The position numbers and the translations under genes were made by a program. Shown here one piece after another: positions 45,843 to 58,602 of a stretch of 64,000 bases of DNA; the first letter of the stretch is position 1, and every line of letters begins with the position of its first letter. A model generated the notes under the pieces. That model saw nothing but the letters and a program-made list of their open reading frames with translations, did no database searches and was not told the DNA's origin. This DNA is from Conus ventricosus (taxonomy: Eukaryota > Mollusca > Gastropoda > Neogastropoda > Conidae). Location of the stretch: assembly GCA_018398815.1 (NCBI GenBank), contig CM031604.1:51645762-51709761 (forward strand), given 5' to 3'.

Positions 45843-47719
45843 AATGCGCCAACAGAATTTCAAGTCCATCAGTTATGACGCATTCTACGAATATGTTAAA
45901 GCATGGGGGATAGATTTCACTGCTGCTAGAACTTCTTCACAGATTGGATATCCCCTTCTTATTCGATGAATCCTATGCTACAAACACATTGTACCTTTAA
46001 CTGAAATCCGTCCAGTCACAAGTTCTGTTTAAAACTTTAATGCTCAAGCCTCATCATGTTCATTAAAACTGCCATTGAACTGGACAAAAAGTAACAGCGG
46101 GGATTTCAATCTTGCTTTCCACAAGACTTCACAGAACTTGAGCCTTTCAGTATATAACAAAACTATGTCCCCCCCCCAGCACTACTCTCTTCATCATCAG
46201 CAAATAAGAATGCACCAATTGGGAGTGCATGCAAAATATTTTCAACTTCAAGTTAGACTACAGCTACAAACATGAATTTTCCCATGTTAACAGTCACACA
46301 GCTGTCTCACTTTGGTAAGTAACGAGCAGTGGGACGCTACACTGCGCGTGCAACATATGCACTGGAGCAAGCAAGAGAAAGGTCCTGAAGCCTAAAATGA
46401 GTCTGGAATATCACCGCAAGCCTAAATTGTACCAAAATGCACTCTGCGTGCCTGAATTAATAAGAGGGAAGGGAGGTTAGTGTCACATGCTTTTGTAGAT
46501 CTTTCCACTGCAACAATATTTTGCTGCAAGAATATACACCCAAGATACTGATTTTTTTGATTATGTAGTGTCAAAGGTACTCCGATTTCACTGCTCTCCT
46601 CCAACCATCCCCATCTCCCGAATTTATCTCCATTTCAAAGTGTCTGTTTCATTTAATTTTCGATCTATCCATTGGCTGAAGAATTGCCACAATTAAAGGA
46701 AACCCACAAAACATGCAACTAGAACAACTGTATCAGCAGACAGCAGACCAACAACCACCCCATCACCCCTCCTTTTCCTTCCGGTCTCTTTTCAATGTCA
46801 CAGACTTGTCTCTCTTCGATTACCTTCTCTCCTTTAATTAGAGAGAAAGCGGGAGGGCAAAAAAAGAACGCCAAGATACATCCAAACAAGAACTCCTGCT
46901 GAAATGGACTTGGGGAAAATGAACTGTTGCTAGGCTGAATCTCCAGCCTCGGCTGGATCTCTTGCACCAAGCATCGGTTTTTAGATTAGAACCTATGTCA
47001 TGGTCTCCCAGCTCCAGACCAGCTCTTAGTTTTAATAAAGCATGCAAACTATAAACCTCAATTCATGGAATCTGAAAAAGTATACATGCAAATTCACATG
47101 AAAGACTTTCAAATAAATTTTTTATTCCGCATGAGATTTTATTCTGCATGAGAAATTATCTTAACGATTTGCTGACAAATCATTCTGTATGAGAAATCAT
47201 CTACAGGATTTGCCTACATTTTCCCCCCCTGATACCAACAACATACTTGACAACGCAACGAAGACTGCAGACAATTCCCCAGTTCAAACAAGAAGTACTG
47301 ATGAGGCAACAATGATGCAAGCTTTACAAAAAAATTGCACACTTTATCAATGTTTGCACAAAAAGGCATTGCACTTCAACATTTTCTTCTCCCCGATAAA
47401 TTTTCTTGCCGTCAATGTGTCACCGAGGACCAAGTCTGCACAACTTGACAGCATTCAGCTAAAAACGTGTAGGACACTCGTGTTTATGGCTCCTCAAAAG
47501 TTGGCATACTTTCCGCTAAACCACAGATGTGTTGAACATTGTGCTAACAACTCAGGAAAAGTCTGCACTTCTGCGATGTCTGCAGCTAGTTGGTACCCTC
47601 TGGACATGAAAAAGGCACTATGATTATACTGTGGAAATTTTTTATTGTTGGTTACCATGTGGCTGCATCATGCTGGTCTCCTATACAGAGACTGGTGAAG
47701 ACATGATATGCAACACTCG
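45843..47719. other. Non-coding interval
   Basis: No recognised gene. The 144-codon open frame at 47189-47623 (plus) has no signal peptide, repeat or family motif and is most likely chance. Confidence 0.5.
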
Positions 47720-48190
47720 TGCCAGTCTTCCACCAACCTCTATGACCTGACTATGCTACGCTGCACTGCCAGTCTTCCATCAACCTCTGTGACCTGACTA
47801 AGCTATGCTGCATTGCAAGTCTTCCATCAACCTGTATGACCTAAGGTACGCTGCATTGCCAGTCTTCCCATCAACCTGTATGCCCTGACTAAGCTACGCT
47901 GCATCGCCAGTCTTTCCATTAACCTGTATGACCCAAGCTACACAGCATTGCCAGTCTTCCATCAACCTGTATGACCTGACTAAGCTACGCTGCATTGCCA
48001 GTCTTCCATCAACCTGTATGCCCTGCCTAAGCTACGCTGCATTGCCAGTCTTCCATCAACCTGTATGACCTAAGCTACGCTGCATTGCCAGTCTTCTATC
48101 AACCTGTATAACCAAAGCTACACTACATTGTCAGTCTTCCATCAACCTGTATGACCTAAGCTACGCTGCATTGCCAGTCTTCTATCAATC
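47720..48190. repeat. 43/47-bp minisatellite
   Basis: About eleven imperfect copies of a unit with CTACGCTGCATTGCCAGTCT and TCCATCAACCTGTATGACC. Some copies carry an extra TGACTA, giving two unit lengths. Confidence 0.85.
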
Positions 48191-49632
48191 TTCACGACCT
48201 GACCAAGGCACAATTCCCATCTTTATTTCATAATTTTTTCTTTTTTCCAATTCAAACATCCAAGACAATAAACCATCTTAAAATCTGCCTGGTGTATTGC
48301 AGCCCAAACATTTGCTTGTCCAAGTTCATGTCTTGCGTTTCTGTGGCATCTCCTCGCTCCTGATCAACAGACTGGGCACAATGCTGTTGTTACTACTTAA
48401 GCCCTGACCTGTCGGTCATTGAGGCATTCCTTCTTATCAGACCTTAACCATGGACACAGCCACTTTTGCCGAGTGATCCACGCTCTATGAGAATGTCGTC
48501 TACGTTAGGAATCTCTTGGCAAGTGCAGTGGAGCCCTCAGTAAACAATCAGACGGCCGACAGCAGCATGGCCTTCAGTGCTCGCCCGAGGTAAGCTTTGA
48601 TCCCCTTCTGCTCAAGTACCTGCCCCCCCAAAAGGATTTTCTCCAAAATGGTGCTAAAAAAACTCACATGAATCAAACAATATTACATTCAAACTTCTTT
48701 CCATTCCACTCTGTTCAAAGACCACATCAACGATCGCTGCCACCTACAGAATCCCAATCACATGCACAGAGTAACATGCAACCAAAGCTGTAATGAATGG
48801 AAAAAAAAATCTTTATTTGTCCCACATTACAAAATGCAGTCTCCTTACACTCAGTTCACTAAATGTTTTGTTTCATAAGATGAAGACCTAGACTGCGCCC
48901 AACAGAACATTACAAATGTCTCAACACCATACACAATTTTCTAAAAAAAAAAAAAAAATCCCTAGGATTCTTTTCAATTATCAAACTCTGCAAAACCTGG
49001 ACAACAAGAGAATTTCACTTTAGTCCCTCAAAACAAATTAATATTCGATCTAACTCAAGTCAATCCTTTAAACAATGAAAACTTCAGTCTCTAAACAAGT
49101 CTGACAGATTACCAGAATTTTGACAAGACCTGAAGTCAAGTCACTCAATGCCAAGTCACAATAAACTGAGATACAAATTTATTCACAATAAACTGAGATA
49201 ATAAAATTTATTCACAATCTTTCGAGTATAAATTTTCCTAATGTAGAAAACTAATACACTTTTGTTTACATTCCTTTCATATACTCACCTTAGTCATTTT
49301 TTTTAAAGATTACAAAACAAAATAATAAACTACTATTTGTCACTTTTACATAACCTAAATGCCAGAGTCCCATCCAGTGATTCTAAGTCACACACTAATC
49401 TCATTAGGAACATTTACTCATCCACACACACACCAGAGGAGCTACTCCTCAACTTGCATCTTGCAAATTGTCTTTCTTCCTTCATCATAAACGATGCAGA
49501 GCATCATCATCACGTTTTCTTTGCAATCTCTCACTCCAGTCTTTCTTTGCAATCTTTCACTCCACATCCAAATGCTCACACCAAGTCTCTGGTCTGCCAA
49601 ACTTTCAATTCCAGAGTCACATGTTCACACCA
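48191..49632 (-). other. Downstream region and probable 3' UTR of MCM2
   Basis: AT-rich sequence following the MCM2 stop codon on the minus strand. Apart from a polyadenylation candidate at 48812-48817 I see no coding or RNA feature. Where the transcript ends cannot be told from sequence alone. Confidence 0.45.
48812..48817 (-). terminator. Candidate polyadenylation signal for MCM2
   Basis: AATAAA on the minus strand with a T-rich run a few bases downstream, ~820 bp after the stop codon. Other AATAAA-like sites exist in the region (for example near 48220 and 49200), so the choice is tentative. Confidence 0.3.
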
Positions 49633-49743
49633 TCAAAAAGACTGAATGATGACTTTGCGCTTAGTGTCCAAGGTGAAGTGATTGGCCTTGAAGAGGTCGC
49701 TGTCGTAGAAAGACGTCAGGTTGTGAATGTTGATCTGACGAGC
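49633..49743 (-). CDS. MCM2, last coding exon
   Basis: Begins after an acceptor …GTTTTGCAG (reverse strand) and ends with TGA at 49633-49635: 36 residues from [18 protein letters not shown] to KVIIQSF and stop. The INIHNL...FYDS.LF...F pattern is the conserved C-terminal end of MCM2, part of its winged-helix domain, and the length matches the family. MCM2 is a subunit of the MCM2-7 replicative DNA helicase in the nucleus. The intron to the next exon upstream (49744-51961) contains a hAT-like element. Confidence 0.93.
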   Translation of the reverse strand, partial: ARQINIHNLTSFYDSDLFKANHFTLDTKRKVIIQSF

Positions 49744-50037
49744 CTGCAAAACAGAGGACGTCTATCAGTACCTGGACACATCTCACTTTTTTCCAGAATG
49801 ATCCCCTCCCCACACTTCAGCTCACCGTCCTTTCTTTTTCATGCAACCTTTGCCAATGGACACTTGAAATTCAGAAAACTAAAAGCCATGGGTATCCCAT
49901 CCACTGACCCCAACCTGTGTGAAATCAGCAACTTCACTGGCTCTACACTTTGTGAATGAACAATAAGAATAAACCATACTGCCCCCCAAAATGGTCCTTT
50001 CTTGAACATTATCTAAATGGTTACCAAATCTGTTTCT

Positions 50038-51417
50038 CAGGGCTGAAAACAGGAGGAGGAAAAAACCACTGAAACTAGGGGGTCCGGGGCATGCTCCCCC
50101 GGGAAATTTTTTTTAAAAACCGAGTGTAAATCTATGCCATTTCGCGCTTTCTGGACATAATTTCAAGAGTTATTTAGTGCATAAAAATTGCTGTAAACAC
50201 ATAATTATTACGGGAAGACATATTATTTGGGACAAGGGGAGAAGGGGTTAAACACAAAATAAAATGAACACTCCCCCTTTAACTTGAGTGTTTTACAGTG
50301 TTCACCAACTATAGTCTTTGGATGAAATCTCACTTCTGGGGTTGCTCAATAAGTTTCACTTTTCAGGTTTAAATGATCACACAATATCAAGTTTGAAGTT
50401 GGTGCACACAAAGTCAGTAACTGCATCAAACACTTTAAAGTTCAGTCTCATATAACAGAGATCAACTTGCGGAATCAGCACATTTTGAAAGTCACAATAT
50501 CCAAATTTTGATAAATGAGAAACTTGTGGAATCAGCACATGACTAAAAGTCAAATTTTGAAGTTCCTAAATTATAATAAACACTGAAATACAGGATTTCA
50601 CAAGGACAACACACACACACGCTTTGTCATTTGGGTGTTTGGGTGGTGGAGGCATTAAAGAAACATAGCAAGGAACTCGTTTTCTTCTTGCTGCTTGCAT
50701 TGTCTGCACTGTCTTTGCCCTCCACCTTCTTGCTTACTTGAATTTCAACCCTATCTTTGTCTGCTGTTTCCTTGCTTTCTCCTGTCTGGCTTTCACACTC
50801 TACAATTTTTATTTCATTCTCATCCACCTTCTTGCTTGACAACTTGACTTTGATTAGTTTGAACCCTATCTTTTTCCTTGCTGCCTCCCGCCTGGCTTGC
50901 ACTCTCCACATTTTCTATATCACCCTCTTTTTTCCCCACAGGATTGCAATGTTCTATCCTGGCACGTTTTAAATGCTGCTAAAGTGTCTTCAGTGACCTT
51001 TCTTGTAGTTCCACTCAGCGCCTTGACGTTTGACACGTGCTTCGCTGAACGAATGTGATCAAGAGCTTTCTTCCCGCGACCACCGTAACACTTCCCTTAA
51101 GCACAGTTTGCACCAAGCTAAACCTGGTGCAATAACTTTGCGAAGAAAGTCTCCAATGACTTCTTTGTCAACTTTCTGAAGCGTCCACTCCCATTTCCAC
51201 TTGTTTTTAATTGCAGATTCGTCAAAGATCGACCCGCATGAACAATGACTGCGCGCTCCGCCATTTTGTTTTTTCCGGAAGTCCGACCGGAAACTTCTTC
51301 CAAGAATAATCAGGGGCCATAACTTGCGCGCAGTTGCTATGAACGCTTGCAAGCCGATCACGGATACCTTGCTCCTGTCGCGGAATTCCGCCCAGACGCG
51401 GAACGTTTGAAGCCCTG
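50038..51417 (-). mobile_element. hAT-like element H2 in an MCM2 intron
   Basis: Ends CAGGGCTGAAAAC (left) and the reverse complement of CAGGGCTTCAAAC (right), 11 of 13 matching, with a perfect 6-bp target duplication GTTTCT on both sides. Near the left end is a G/C hairpin (GGGGGTCCGGGGCATGCTCC, 50080-50099). The minus strand carries a decayed N-terminal transposase frame. Length ~1.4 kb. Confidence 0.82.
50627..51264 (-). pseudogene. Zinc-finger N-terminal relic of hAT-like transposase (H2)
   Basis: ATG 51264 sits in AACAAAATGGCGGAGC. With two frame changes the coding reads KNKWKWEWTLQKVDKEVIGD, FLRKVIAPGLAWCKLCLRE, then YGGRGKKALDHIRSAKHV: a C-x2-C...H-x5-H finger typical of hAT-related proteins. 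A Lys/Glu/Ser-rich stretch (50627-50911) follows, ending at a stop. No catalytic DDE core is present. Confidence 0.65.
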
Positions 51418-51961
51418 GTTTCTGCAATCTCAAGTGTTCATTTCATGAGACGGCAAAGCACTGTCAAGTCATTATAGAGGAAAATGCTGTTCAATCCAGC
51501 AATGTAATCTCCTCCAATGGCGTTTTTAAATGCGCCGTTATCCTGAAGAAAGTGATTTTGAAAAAGGCGACATCAGCAATATATATGAATACTCCCCTTC
51601 CATCAAAATAGGATTTTCAAGAACATCTACTTACCAAGTTTTTCTTCATACAAGCAGAATAAGTTGTGTATGTATATATTTGTATACATGTATTTACAAA
51701 AACATACGCAAAGGAACTATACCCAACTGCAACCAGGCATTTTCCGCCCACAGTTGATCAAACTAAACTGGTTAAAACGTTCTGAATGGAATTTGTAGCC
51801 CCTTTTGAAAAAAAAAACCCCTGCAGAAACACAACAATACACACACTTCCAAAACAACCCAATGCCTCGGCAGCTGTAAAACAAAACAATGACATGCTGA
51901 CAGAACGTGTGCCCATGTCTGTGGCTTTCCTAATTAAAGTTTTCTTAAAGTGAACACGCAC

Positions 51962-52117
51962 CTTGTCTGCCAGATCCTTCTCGGCGATCTGTACCTGGTC
52001 CTGTGGAGTGCCATAGCGACTGCGCTGATAGGCCGACTGGTCCTGGGCCAACTGCTTGAGGAGGAACAGCAACAGCTGGTGGGTGTCCTTACGGAAGGAC
52101 AGGTACCGGCTGAAGGT
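51962..52117 (-). CDS. MCM2, exon for the C-terminal winged-helix region
   Basis: 52 codons, TFSRYLSFRKDTHQLLLFLL ... EKDLADK, between an acceptor (…CTTGTGCAG) and a donor (GTGCGT). In phase with the exons on both sides. It corresponds to the segment between the helicase core and the extreme C-terminus of MCM2, which contributes to contacts within the MCM2-7 ring. No damage is seen. Confidence 0.93.
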
Positions 52118-53234
52118 CTGCACAAGTAGAATAATTATAACCGATTAAAAAAAGACTGTTACTCTGATCACAACCAGTTTTTCAATTCCTCACCGGCAAG
52201 CAATACATTTAAAGAACCTGTACTTTCTTAAAGTGCCTCTGTGTCAGCTCCAGCGACAATTTTTTTTCATTCTGCAACTAGATGTGGAAACTTGTGTACA
52301 GGCTATTGTGGTTACTTCCCTCAGAACGGAGAGCCATCCACTGAAATTGACAAGAAATGACATCATCACACGGAACGAGCGTATAAAAACCAACTAACCA
52401 AACAAAAACCTTAACCTTGCCTTCTTCCCATTACCTAGAAAGACAAGAACAGCCTCAGAAGGGTTCAAGGCGACTTCTAAACAAAACAAAAAAAATAGAT
52501 ATGTATTTAAGGATTGTCCAGGACATTTAATACAAAAATCAAAGCATATCTTGGTTGCATCACATGATCACTCAGCAGATTCTGGTTAGTAGCAGACGAC
52601 GGTAAAACAAAATGAACTGAATGCTTTTTGCAACATTCATGTGATCAATTATCTAAAAAAATTTTACCATTTTCTCTTCCTTATACACTAAAATTGCTCC
52701 ATCAAAAAACTTCATTTCCAAGCACTCAAAGGTTGGACTTCTTAGTCTATGAACAGTGGTCTTCAAACTTAAAAGGATTTGCAGGACTTTCCAGTACTAA
52801 TAAACACCCGCCCGATGATAAAGTGTAGTGACAGAGGCCATGTTTCAGCCTCACTTACAGTCTCCACATGTGATACAATGGGGAGGCTGACACTACACAG
52901 CAGAATTTCATCCACTTGATGGATATGCAGGAAATTCTTGTGTCCTGCAGGCCTTTTGCTATTTCTCAGGCCTGACCAACCCTAGGACTGCGCAACAAAA
53001 CAGAAGAGTACATCTCTGTCGAGTCATCTCCAACCAAAATCGAACTCCATAGCATCATCTTCTATCATTACTGTACGTTTACTGCCTTGGCTTAAAGCTG
53101 TGTCAGGCCAATTGACATGGGCTAGAACACCAAGGCTACATCAAAATGTTGTTATGCTCTGCATAGTTATGCGGGGATTGTCTTCAGTTGTGACAAGCTC
53201 CTAGCATAACATTATCAGTCTCCAAAATCCCCGA

Positions 53235-53300
53235 AGTCGGAGTGTGGCTGCCCACGTGGTGGGGTAATCAAAAACGGTCACACACGTAATGTTCTCATCC
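53235..53300 (+). mobile_element. SINE tail fragment
   Basis: GAGTGTGGCTGCCCACGTGG and AAAACGGTCACACACGTAAT match the tail of the tRNA-derived SINE at 42679 in its first part and a SINE tail common in gastropod sequences (recalled, not checked). The tRNA head is not evident here. Confidence 0.5.
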
Positions 53301-54419
53301 CCAGCTGATGCATTTGTGTCATAGTGTTCAAATACTTCGGCTGTTTGGATGATCCCTGGAGTCTTTTAGCCAGGGTACAACAACAACAACAACTGTACGT
53401 TTAGAATTTACGATGAAAACTGCAAACATCATGTTCTTTCCTGCACAGACCTCGGTTTTAAACTTCCCGCTACATCTAAGCCTTAAAGCATAGCTGCCAA
53501 CCTCCAGAGTCAAAAAGAGTAACATCTCACGGGGGTGGGTTCGGGAGGGGGGGCTGGCCCCCCTCCTGATCAGCGGGGGTCAGGGGGCGCAGCCCCTGAA
53601 GCTGAAGCCTTTTTTACACTCTGACAGGCATATTTTTCATCTCCTGATAGGAAAACTAATCAAAAGCAAGCCTATTATTAAACCATATCAAAGCATGCAT
53701 ATTAGTATGTTGCATACAATGCAATATTTTGTGTAAAAAAAGCCTCTTATGTAGGTAGCCACCATATTTTTTTTTCTATAGATTAATATACAAAACACAC
53801 AAAATAAGACTTACCCAAACAGCTTTTTTTATCTTCCATAGGATGAACATAAAAGATGCTCTGCCCTCCCAATCAACAGCACTCACAGTCCTGGGCTTCC
53901 ATCAGCTACACCCACATTCTTCAGTTCAAGTTCCATCAACTTCACCCTTCTGCCCTTATGATCTCACAACTACACCCCATAGGACTTAGGATCCATCAAC
54001 TATACCCCACAGTCATGTTTCATCAACTATACCCCACAGTCATGTTTCATCAACTATACCCCACAGTCATCTTTCATCAACTACACCCCACAGTCATGTT
54101 TCATTAATAACAACATAACAGTTATGTTTCATCAACTGTACCCCACAATCTTGCTCAAACAACTTCATCCCCAGTCCTCCGGCTCCATTTAATTACCATC
54201 GCCCCCCACCCCAGTTCTAAGGCTCCATCAAGCTACTCCCCCACTCCCCAGTCGTCATGATCCAACCACTACTCCCACACCCTGAGTTGACAGCCTGTGT
54301 TCAAAGATCTAGGGTTTTTTTTTTCACTATTTGTGCAGTCGAGGACTTGGCCTTCTTTAGAAACTCCTGGCTGAACTTTTGCTCATAGCAAGAGCCATGA
54401 AGATTGGCCTTTGCCACCA

Positions 54420-54674
54420 TCATGTTTTTTTTGACGGCTGCCGATTCCTCAGCTTCGTTGTTTTTTTGTGCTTCGTGGTCTTCTCGTGATCGGCCAGATC
54501 ATTTCTTCCCCCATGTGAAATATTCACCGGACATCGACACATGGTGCAGAAAGCAAACTTTTCACCCTTTGAAGGGCAAGAAGTGACCCATGGAAACTTT
54601 TTATAAGCTGGCAGATACCGCTGGAATCGTTTAGGTTTTGTGGTTTTCTCCGTGCTACCACTTGAAGACGCCAT
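54420..54674 (-). CDS. Short zinc-finger protein from hAT-like element H3
   Basis: 84 residues from ATG 54674 (MASSSGSTEKTTKPKRFQRY). Finger: FCTMCRCPVNISHGGRNDLA followed by DHEKTTKHKK, i.e. C-x2-C...HGG.ND...H-x5-H. It ends ~15 residues after the finger, without dimerisation or catalytic domains. This N-terminal DNA-binding module is what remains of a hAT-like transposase. The frame is intact, so a finger-only protein could be made. A longer start exists at 54704, inside an NRF-1-like site, and is less likely. Confidence 0.6.
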   Translation of the reverse strand: MASSSGSTEKTTKPKRFQRYLPAYKKFPWVTSCPSKGEKFAFCTMCRCPVNISHGGRNDLADHEKTTKHKKTTKLRNRQPSKKT

Positions 54675-54697
54675 GTTGACTATTTGAACAGCAGCTA

Positions 54698-54708
54698 TGC
54701 GCATGCGC
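54698..54708. promoter_or_regulatory. NRF-1-like palindrome upstream of H3 frame
   Basis: TGCGCATGCGC, a full match to the NRF-1 core, 24 bp upstream of the H3 start codon. NRF-1 sites are common close to animal transcription starts. The function here is inferred. Confidence 0.5.
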
Positions 54709-55164
54709 GGAATGGGCCTAGTTATGCCCTTTCATGCTGACTTCCGAGTTTACGATTTCTGTTCAGTCGGACCAGTTGCCAAACGTTCTTTTATTTAATT
54801 TTGGGCTTTTTTTTTTTCTTTTTTTTTTTTTGAAAACCCGTAAACCGGAATTTTTTCAGCAAACAACGAAAATAGGGACAAATTAAAAAAAAAACGATAT
54901 GTCCCGGTTTTCCCGCAACAGTTGGCAGCTATGCTTAAAGTGCACGTTTGTGGTTGTTCAGCATCCTGGCAAGTGGGATGAGATGGGTGGCAGTGTCCTT
55001 CCGGAGCCAGTGTGCTGTGGGGGGAACAAGAGAGAGCGACAGTGTGGCACACTCTGACTCTGCTCTGCAACTAAACAGCAATTATACTCCATACAAAGGA
55101 CAGTGCCCTGTTAATTAAAAGAAATGAAAAGGCACCACTAAAGTGACTAAACAGATGTGCACTA

Positions 55165-55542
<378 letters not shown>

Positions 55543-56195
55543 TTATTGTTTTCACCACCATTTTCAGCTATCTAGTATACAAAGAAATTGTGTAAGTAAA
55601 CAGATCTGCATATCCTTTCCCTATGTTCACTCAGACACACCTATCAAACAATCTAAGCGTATCACGGAATGTAAATCTGCTTCATCAACTTACAAGTTGA
55701 CTTTTCCTACTGCTAAAGAGAACAAAACACAAAACAAAACAATAAAAACAACAAATCAAACAAACAAAAAATGAACTTCCTGCACCAAAATTAAACAACA
55801 CGAAACCTATGCCTGGGTTTACTATCTGGTTAAAAAATATTATTCCATAGCTGCCAACCTCAGAGATGCAGAAATAGTAATAGGGGGTGGGTTCAGAAGG
55901 GGGGTCACCCCCCTCCCGAAAAAAGCGGGGTCAGGGGGCACAGCCCCCTGAAGCTGAAGCATTTTTAATTTCCAAGCAGTAAACTTTGCACTTTTCAGCA
56001 AGATTGTAAAGCTTTTAAGTATTATGGAAATGGAACAAAAATGAAAGATAATTCTCTAGGTTTACTATACATTCCCTCCTTGGAAACTTCAGAAGAAAAA
56101 AAAATCAAGCAAAATCAGTGTGGATTACATACCTTTCATGCGAACTTGTTTGAATTGTTGTTGATAGCCAGTCCAACACAAGAGTACATCACAAT

Positions 56196-56417
56196 TCACA
56201 TGCTCAGCTCAGTTAGTTTGTCTCCTCCATGAGCAATGTTGATGTCAGCACGGCATGGCTTACAGAAGGCATAGTGCGGGCCTTGTCGGGACTCGCCAAT
56301 CCAATCAAACATTTCTTTGTACTTGGCGGCGAAACATTGTTGCACCTTGGGCTTCTTTGACTTCTTCGCTTGCTGTGATGGCGTGGTAGTCGCCGTGCTA
56401 GGTGTTTTGTCCGCCAT
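56196..56417 (-). CDS. Truncated zinc-finger protein from hAT-like element H4
   Basis: 73 residues from ATG 56417 (MADKTPSTATTTPSQQAKKS). The sequence FCKPCRADINIAHGGD has the first two Cys and the HGG motif of the same finger type, then runs into unrelated sequence and a stop before the His pair. The finger is therefore incomplete. The start context is AAAATGGCGGAC. Confidence 0.5.
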   Translation of the reverse strand: MADKTPSTATTTPSQQAKKSKKPKVQQCFAAKYKEMFDWIGESRQGPHYAFCKPCRADINIAHGGDKLTELSM

Positions 56418-56439
56418 TTTGATGGAAGAAGAGGGTGAC

Positions 56440-56451
56440 TGCGCATGCGCA
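56440..56451. promoter_or_regulatory. NRF-1-like palindrome upstream of H4 frame
   Basis: TGCGCATGCGCA, a perfect NRF-1 consensus, 23 bp upstream of the H4 start codon: the same arrangement as in H3 (24 bp). Confidence 0.5.
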
Positions 56452-56696
56452 TCAACAAATTGGCTTTACTATGCATCCGGTTTTAAAAGGTGGATAAGCC
56501 TTTGGCTGATTCAGTTGCTTTTTTTTTTTTTTTTTTTTTTTGGCGACAATTCAGAAATCGGAAAATGAACGCACAAGTCGTAATTTCGTAATCTGTCTCG
56601 GAATTCGTAAAAATTACGAAAAAATCGTAAGGGTTGGCAGCTATGTTATTCCAAGTACAAAACTAATAAACAGCTGAGTTTATACACAACGTTTAC

Positions 56697-56862
56697 CATA
56701 GACTCCCGTCGCAGATCAGCATACATCTTTGCGATTTTGTCCTGGTCCATCTGATGCAGTCGAGGATGCACCTTTTCCTTGGCGTAAATAATGTATTTCT
56801 TCAACAGCTCCTGCGGCAACGGTTCAACGTTGCTCTCCCCCGTCACCCTCAAAACTGGGAGG
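56697..56862 (-). CDS. MCM2, exon preceding the sensor-2 exon
   Basis: 166 nt: one base finishing a split codon, then 55 codons reading [20 protein letters not shown] through [20 protein letters not shown] to DLRRESM, with acceptor …CTGCTGCAG and donor [23 protein letters not shown] and [10 protein letters not shown] are MCM2 signatures of the AAA+ lid region. The first ~9 residues before NVEPLPQ are not conserved and include a low-similarity linker. Confidence 0.93.
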
Positions 56863-58489
56863 CTGCAGCAGGACATCAATATTTATCAATTATTTTGAGA
56901 AGACAAGAACAAACTTGCAATCTCATGCTATCACAAGTACATCTTTACATGTGCAGCAAGCAACAGGTTTTTAAATGTTCAAGAATCTACACACTGTTAG
57001 TCTAACGGATGGGGAAAACTTGGAGCTACTTTTTGTCTGCTGTAACTTGCGAGACCCAAGTTACAGACCACGCTTTACTATGCTTCCTAACTCCTCGTTT
57101 CCTATGCCTAGGAGTTACGAGTACATCCAGAGGCAGGAGGTATGACAACCACCACATATTTTCAGGATGGTGAACACTATAGCATGAGACATGAAATGAT
57201 CAATGTGCCACCGATTGTGCATGAAAAATGTTGATGTACTCGGGTAGGTACACAAGTGGTCACGTTCACCAACTGGAGCATGAAACAGCCCAAGCTCTCA
57301 TTCTCCAAGACCCAGAAGAGCTTGAAGAAGCAGCTACATTTTCCAAAAGTACTTCTACTAGTTTCTCGACACATCTGAACTCCTACTTCTTTCACTGCAT
57401 GCAATATCAGCCATTAGTGAATTTTTGCATCTATGCAACTCACCTCAGCATACACACCATATTTTTTCAGCTCTCTGTACAAGCACAGTGCAATTTGCGC
57501 ATTCTAGTTTTATCACTATCATTAAGCGAAGTTCTGTAAGCCAAAGAACCTTGTTCATGTATCGATCAAATGTCTTCTTAAAATTCCAGCCGTGCACCAA
57601 ATGTTCATTACTCAGAAGAAAAAAAACGATACACAATGCTTTTTCTTCAGAATCCACAAGAAAATAACTGCATACACACATGCTTACTTACACATACGCA
57701 CACACTCAGGCATGCACTCATGTTACATTCAGTAAATTTCGTTAAAAAAAAAGTTTGAAGTTATGCACATAATTTCGCAATTAAAAAACAACATTGATTA
57801 TTGCAGAGACAGTAACTGATACTTTGTACATTTCATTCCCTGCTGATTATAACCATGCCCACCACAGAGGTAAAAGTAATGCATCAGGGCTGACGCACCA
57901 TGCATGTTCATTTAAAAAAGAAAGAAAAGGGGGAGGGTAAAACATTATCCCATCAAGACATCCAGCCTATTCTGATTCCAAGTCCAGAACTCTCGAAGCA
58001 GCAATACAGTTCTTGCAGAGCCCGTGTTCAAAGAGTGCGGCTAAAACCACGACTGGAGTAGTTCAGCTCTTCTCAACAACGTGAAGAAGTAACCACACAC
58101 CATTCCGACTTGTTCACTTTCCAAAACAAGTCAAAAACCACTGATCAAAACTGCTTGCTTTTGTAGTCTTTTCAGTCCACTCAAATCTCCAAAACTTCAC
58201 AATTATGCCTTGCTCTAACATCTTGCCTTGTTATAAAATTAGTTACACACATCCCTCCCATAGAATGCTCACCAAAGTATGATAAAAAAATTTTTAAAAA
58301 GCTGAATGATTACAGTTCTAAATAGTTGGCCCACCACTGAACTGGTTTGAGTAATGTACGCTGAAGTGCTAGCCTATGATACACCATGACCACAGATAAC
58401 ACTGAATTGAACACAGACAGAATCACAGAAACCTGGATTGCAAAAACTGGGTATGGTACAAGATTCAGGCTGATCAAGCAATTTATGAC
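56863..58489 (-). other. MCM2 intron sequence, no feature seen
   Basis: No gene, RNA or known repeat is recognised. The open frames 57228-57539, 57425-57667 and 57445-57681 overlap on both strands and have no domain. Confidence 0.5.
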
Positions 58490-58515
58490 CCCCCCCCCCC
58501 CCCCCCCCCCCCCCT
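58490..58515. repeat. Poly-C tract
   Basis: Run of ~25 C interrupted by one T. Confidence 0.9.
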
Positions 58516-58602
58516 CCCCTTCATTTTTCCTTGGATGTTTGCTTTTCATGCCTTTAAGAATCAGGCGGTTCTAGAAGAAATCCTGAGGAAAGTTCTCCAG
58601 CC

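Larger units (their letters stand above)
53489..54933 (-). mobile_element. hAT-like element H3 in an MCM2 intron
   Basis: Perfect 13-bp inverted ends CATAGCTGCCAAC with a 7-bp target duplication CTTAAAG. Near the left end is a G/C-rich stretch (53531-53600) that can fold, shared with element H4. Inside is a 27-bp tandem repeat (about 53990-54115, ACTATACCCCACAGTCATG). The transposase relic is on the minus strand. The right end carries a poly-T/poly-A rich zone. Confidence 0.87.
55846..56645 (-). mobile_element. hAT-like element H4 in an MCM2 intron
   Basis: Perfect 14-bp inverted ends CATAGCTGCCAACC and a 6-bp target duplication TTATTC. It has the same ends and the same G/C-rich left subterminal region (55883-55955) as H3, but a different internal reading frame and right side. 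It fills most of the intron between the sensor-2 exon and the preceding exon. Confidence 0.87.

Noticed and set aside
47189..47623. 144-codon frame as a host gene
   Set aside because: No domain, no conserved pattern and no splice context; consistent with a chance frame in AT-rich sequence.
48560..48595. ATGGCCTTCAGTGCTCGCCC followed by a donor-like GAGGTAAGC, as a first exon of a neighbouring plus-strand gene
   Set aside because: Too short to judge, and no further exon on this strand was recognised.
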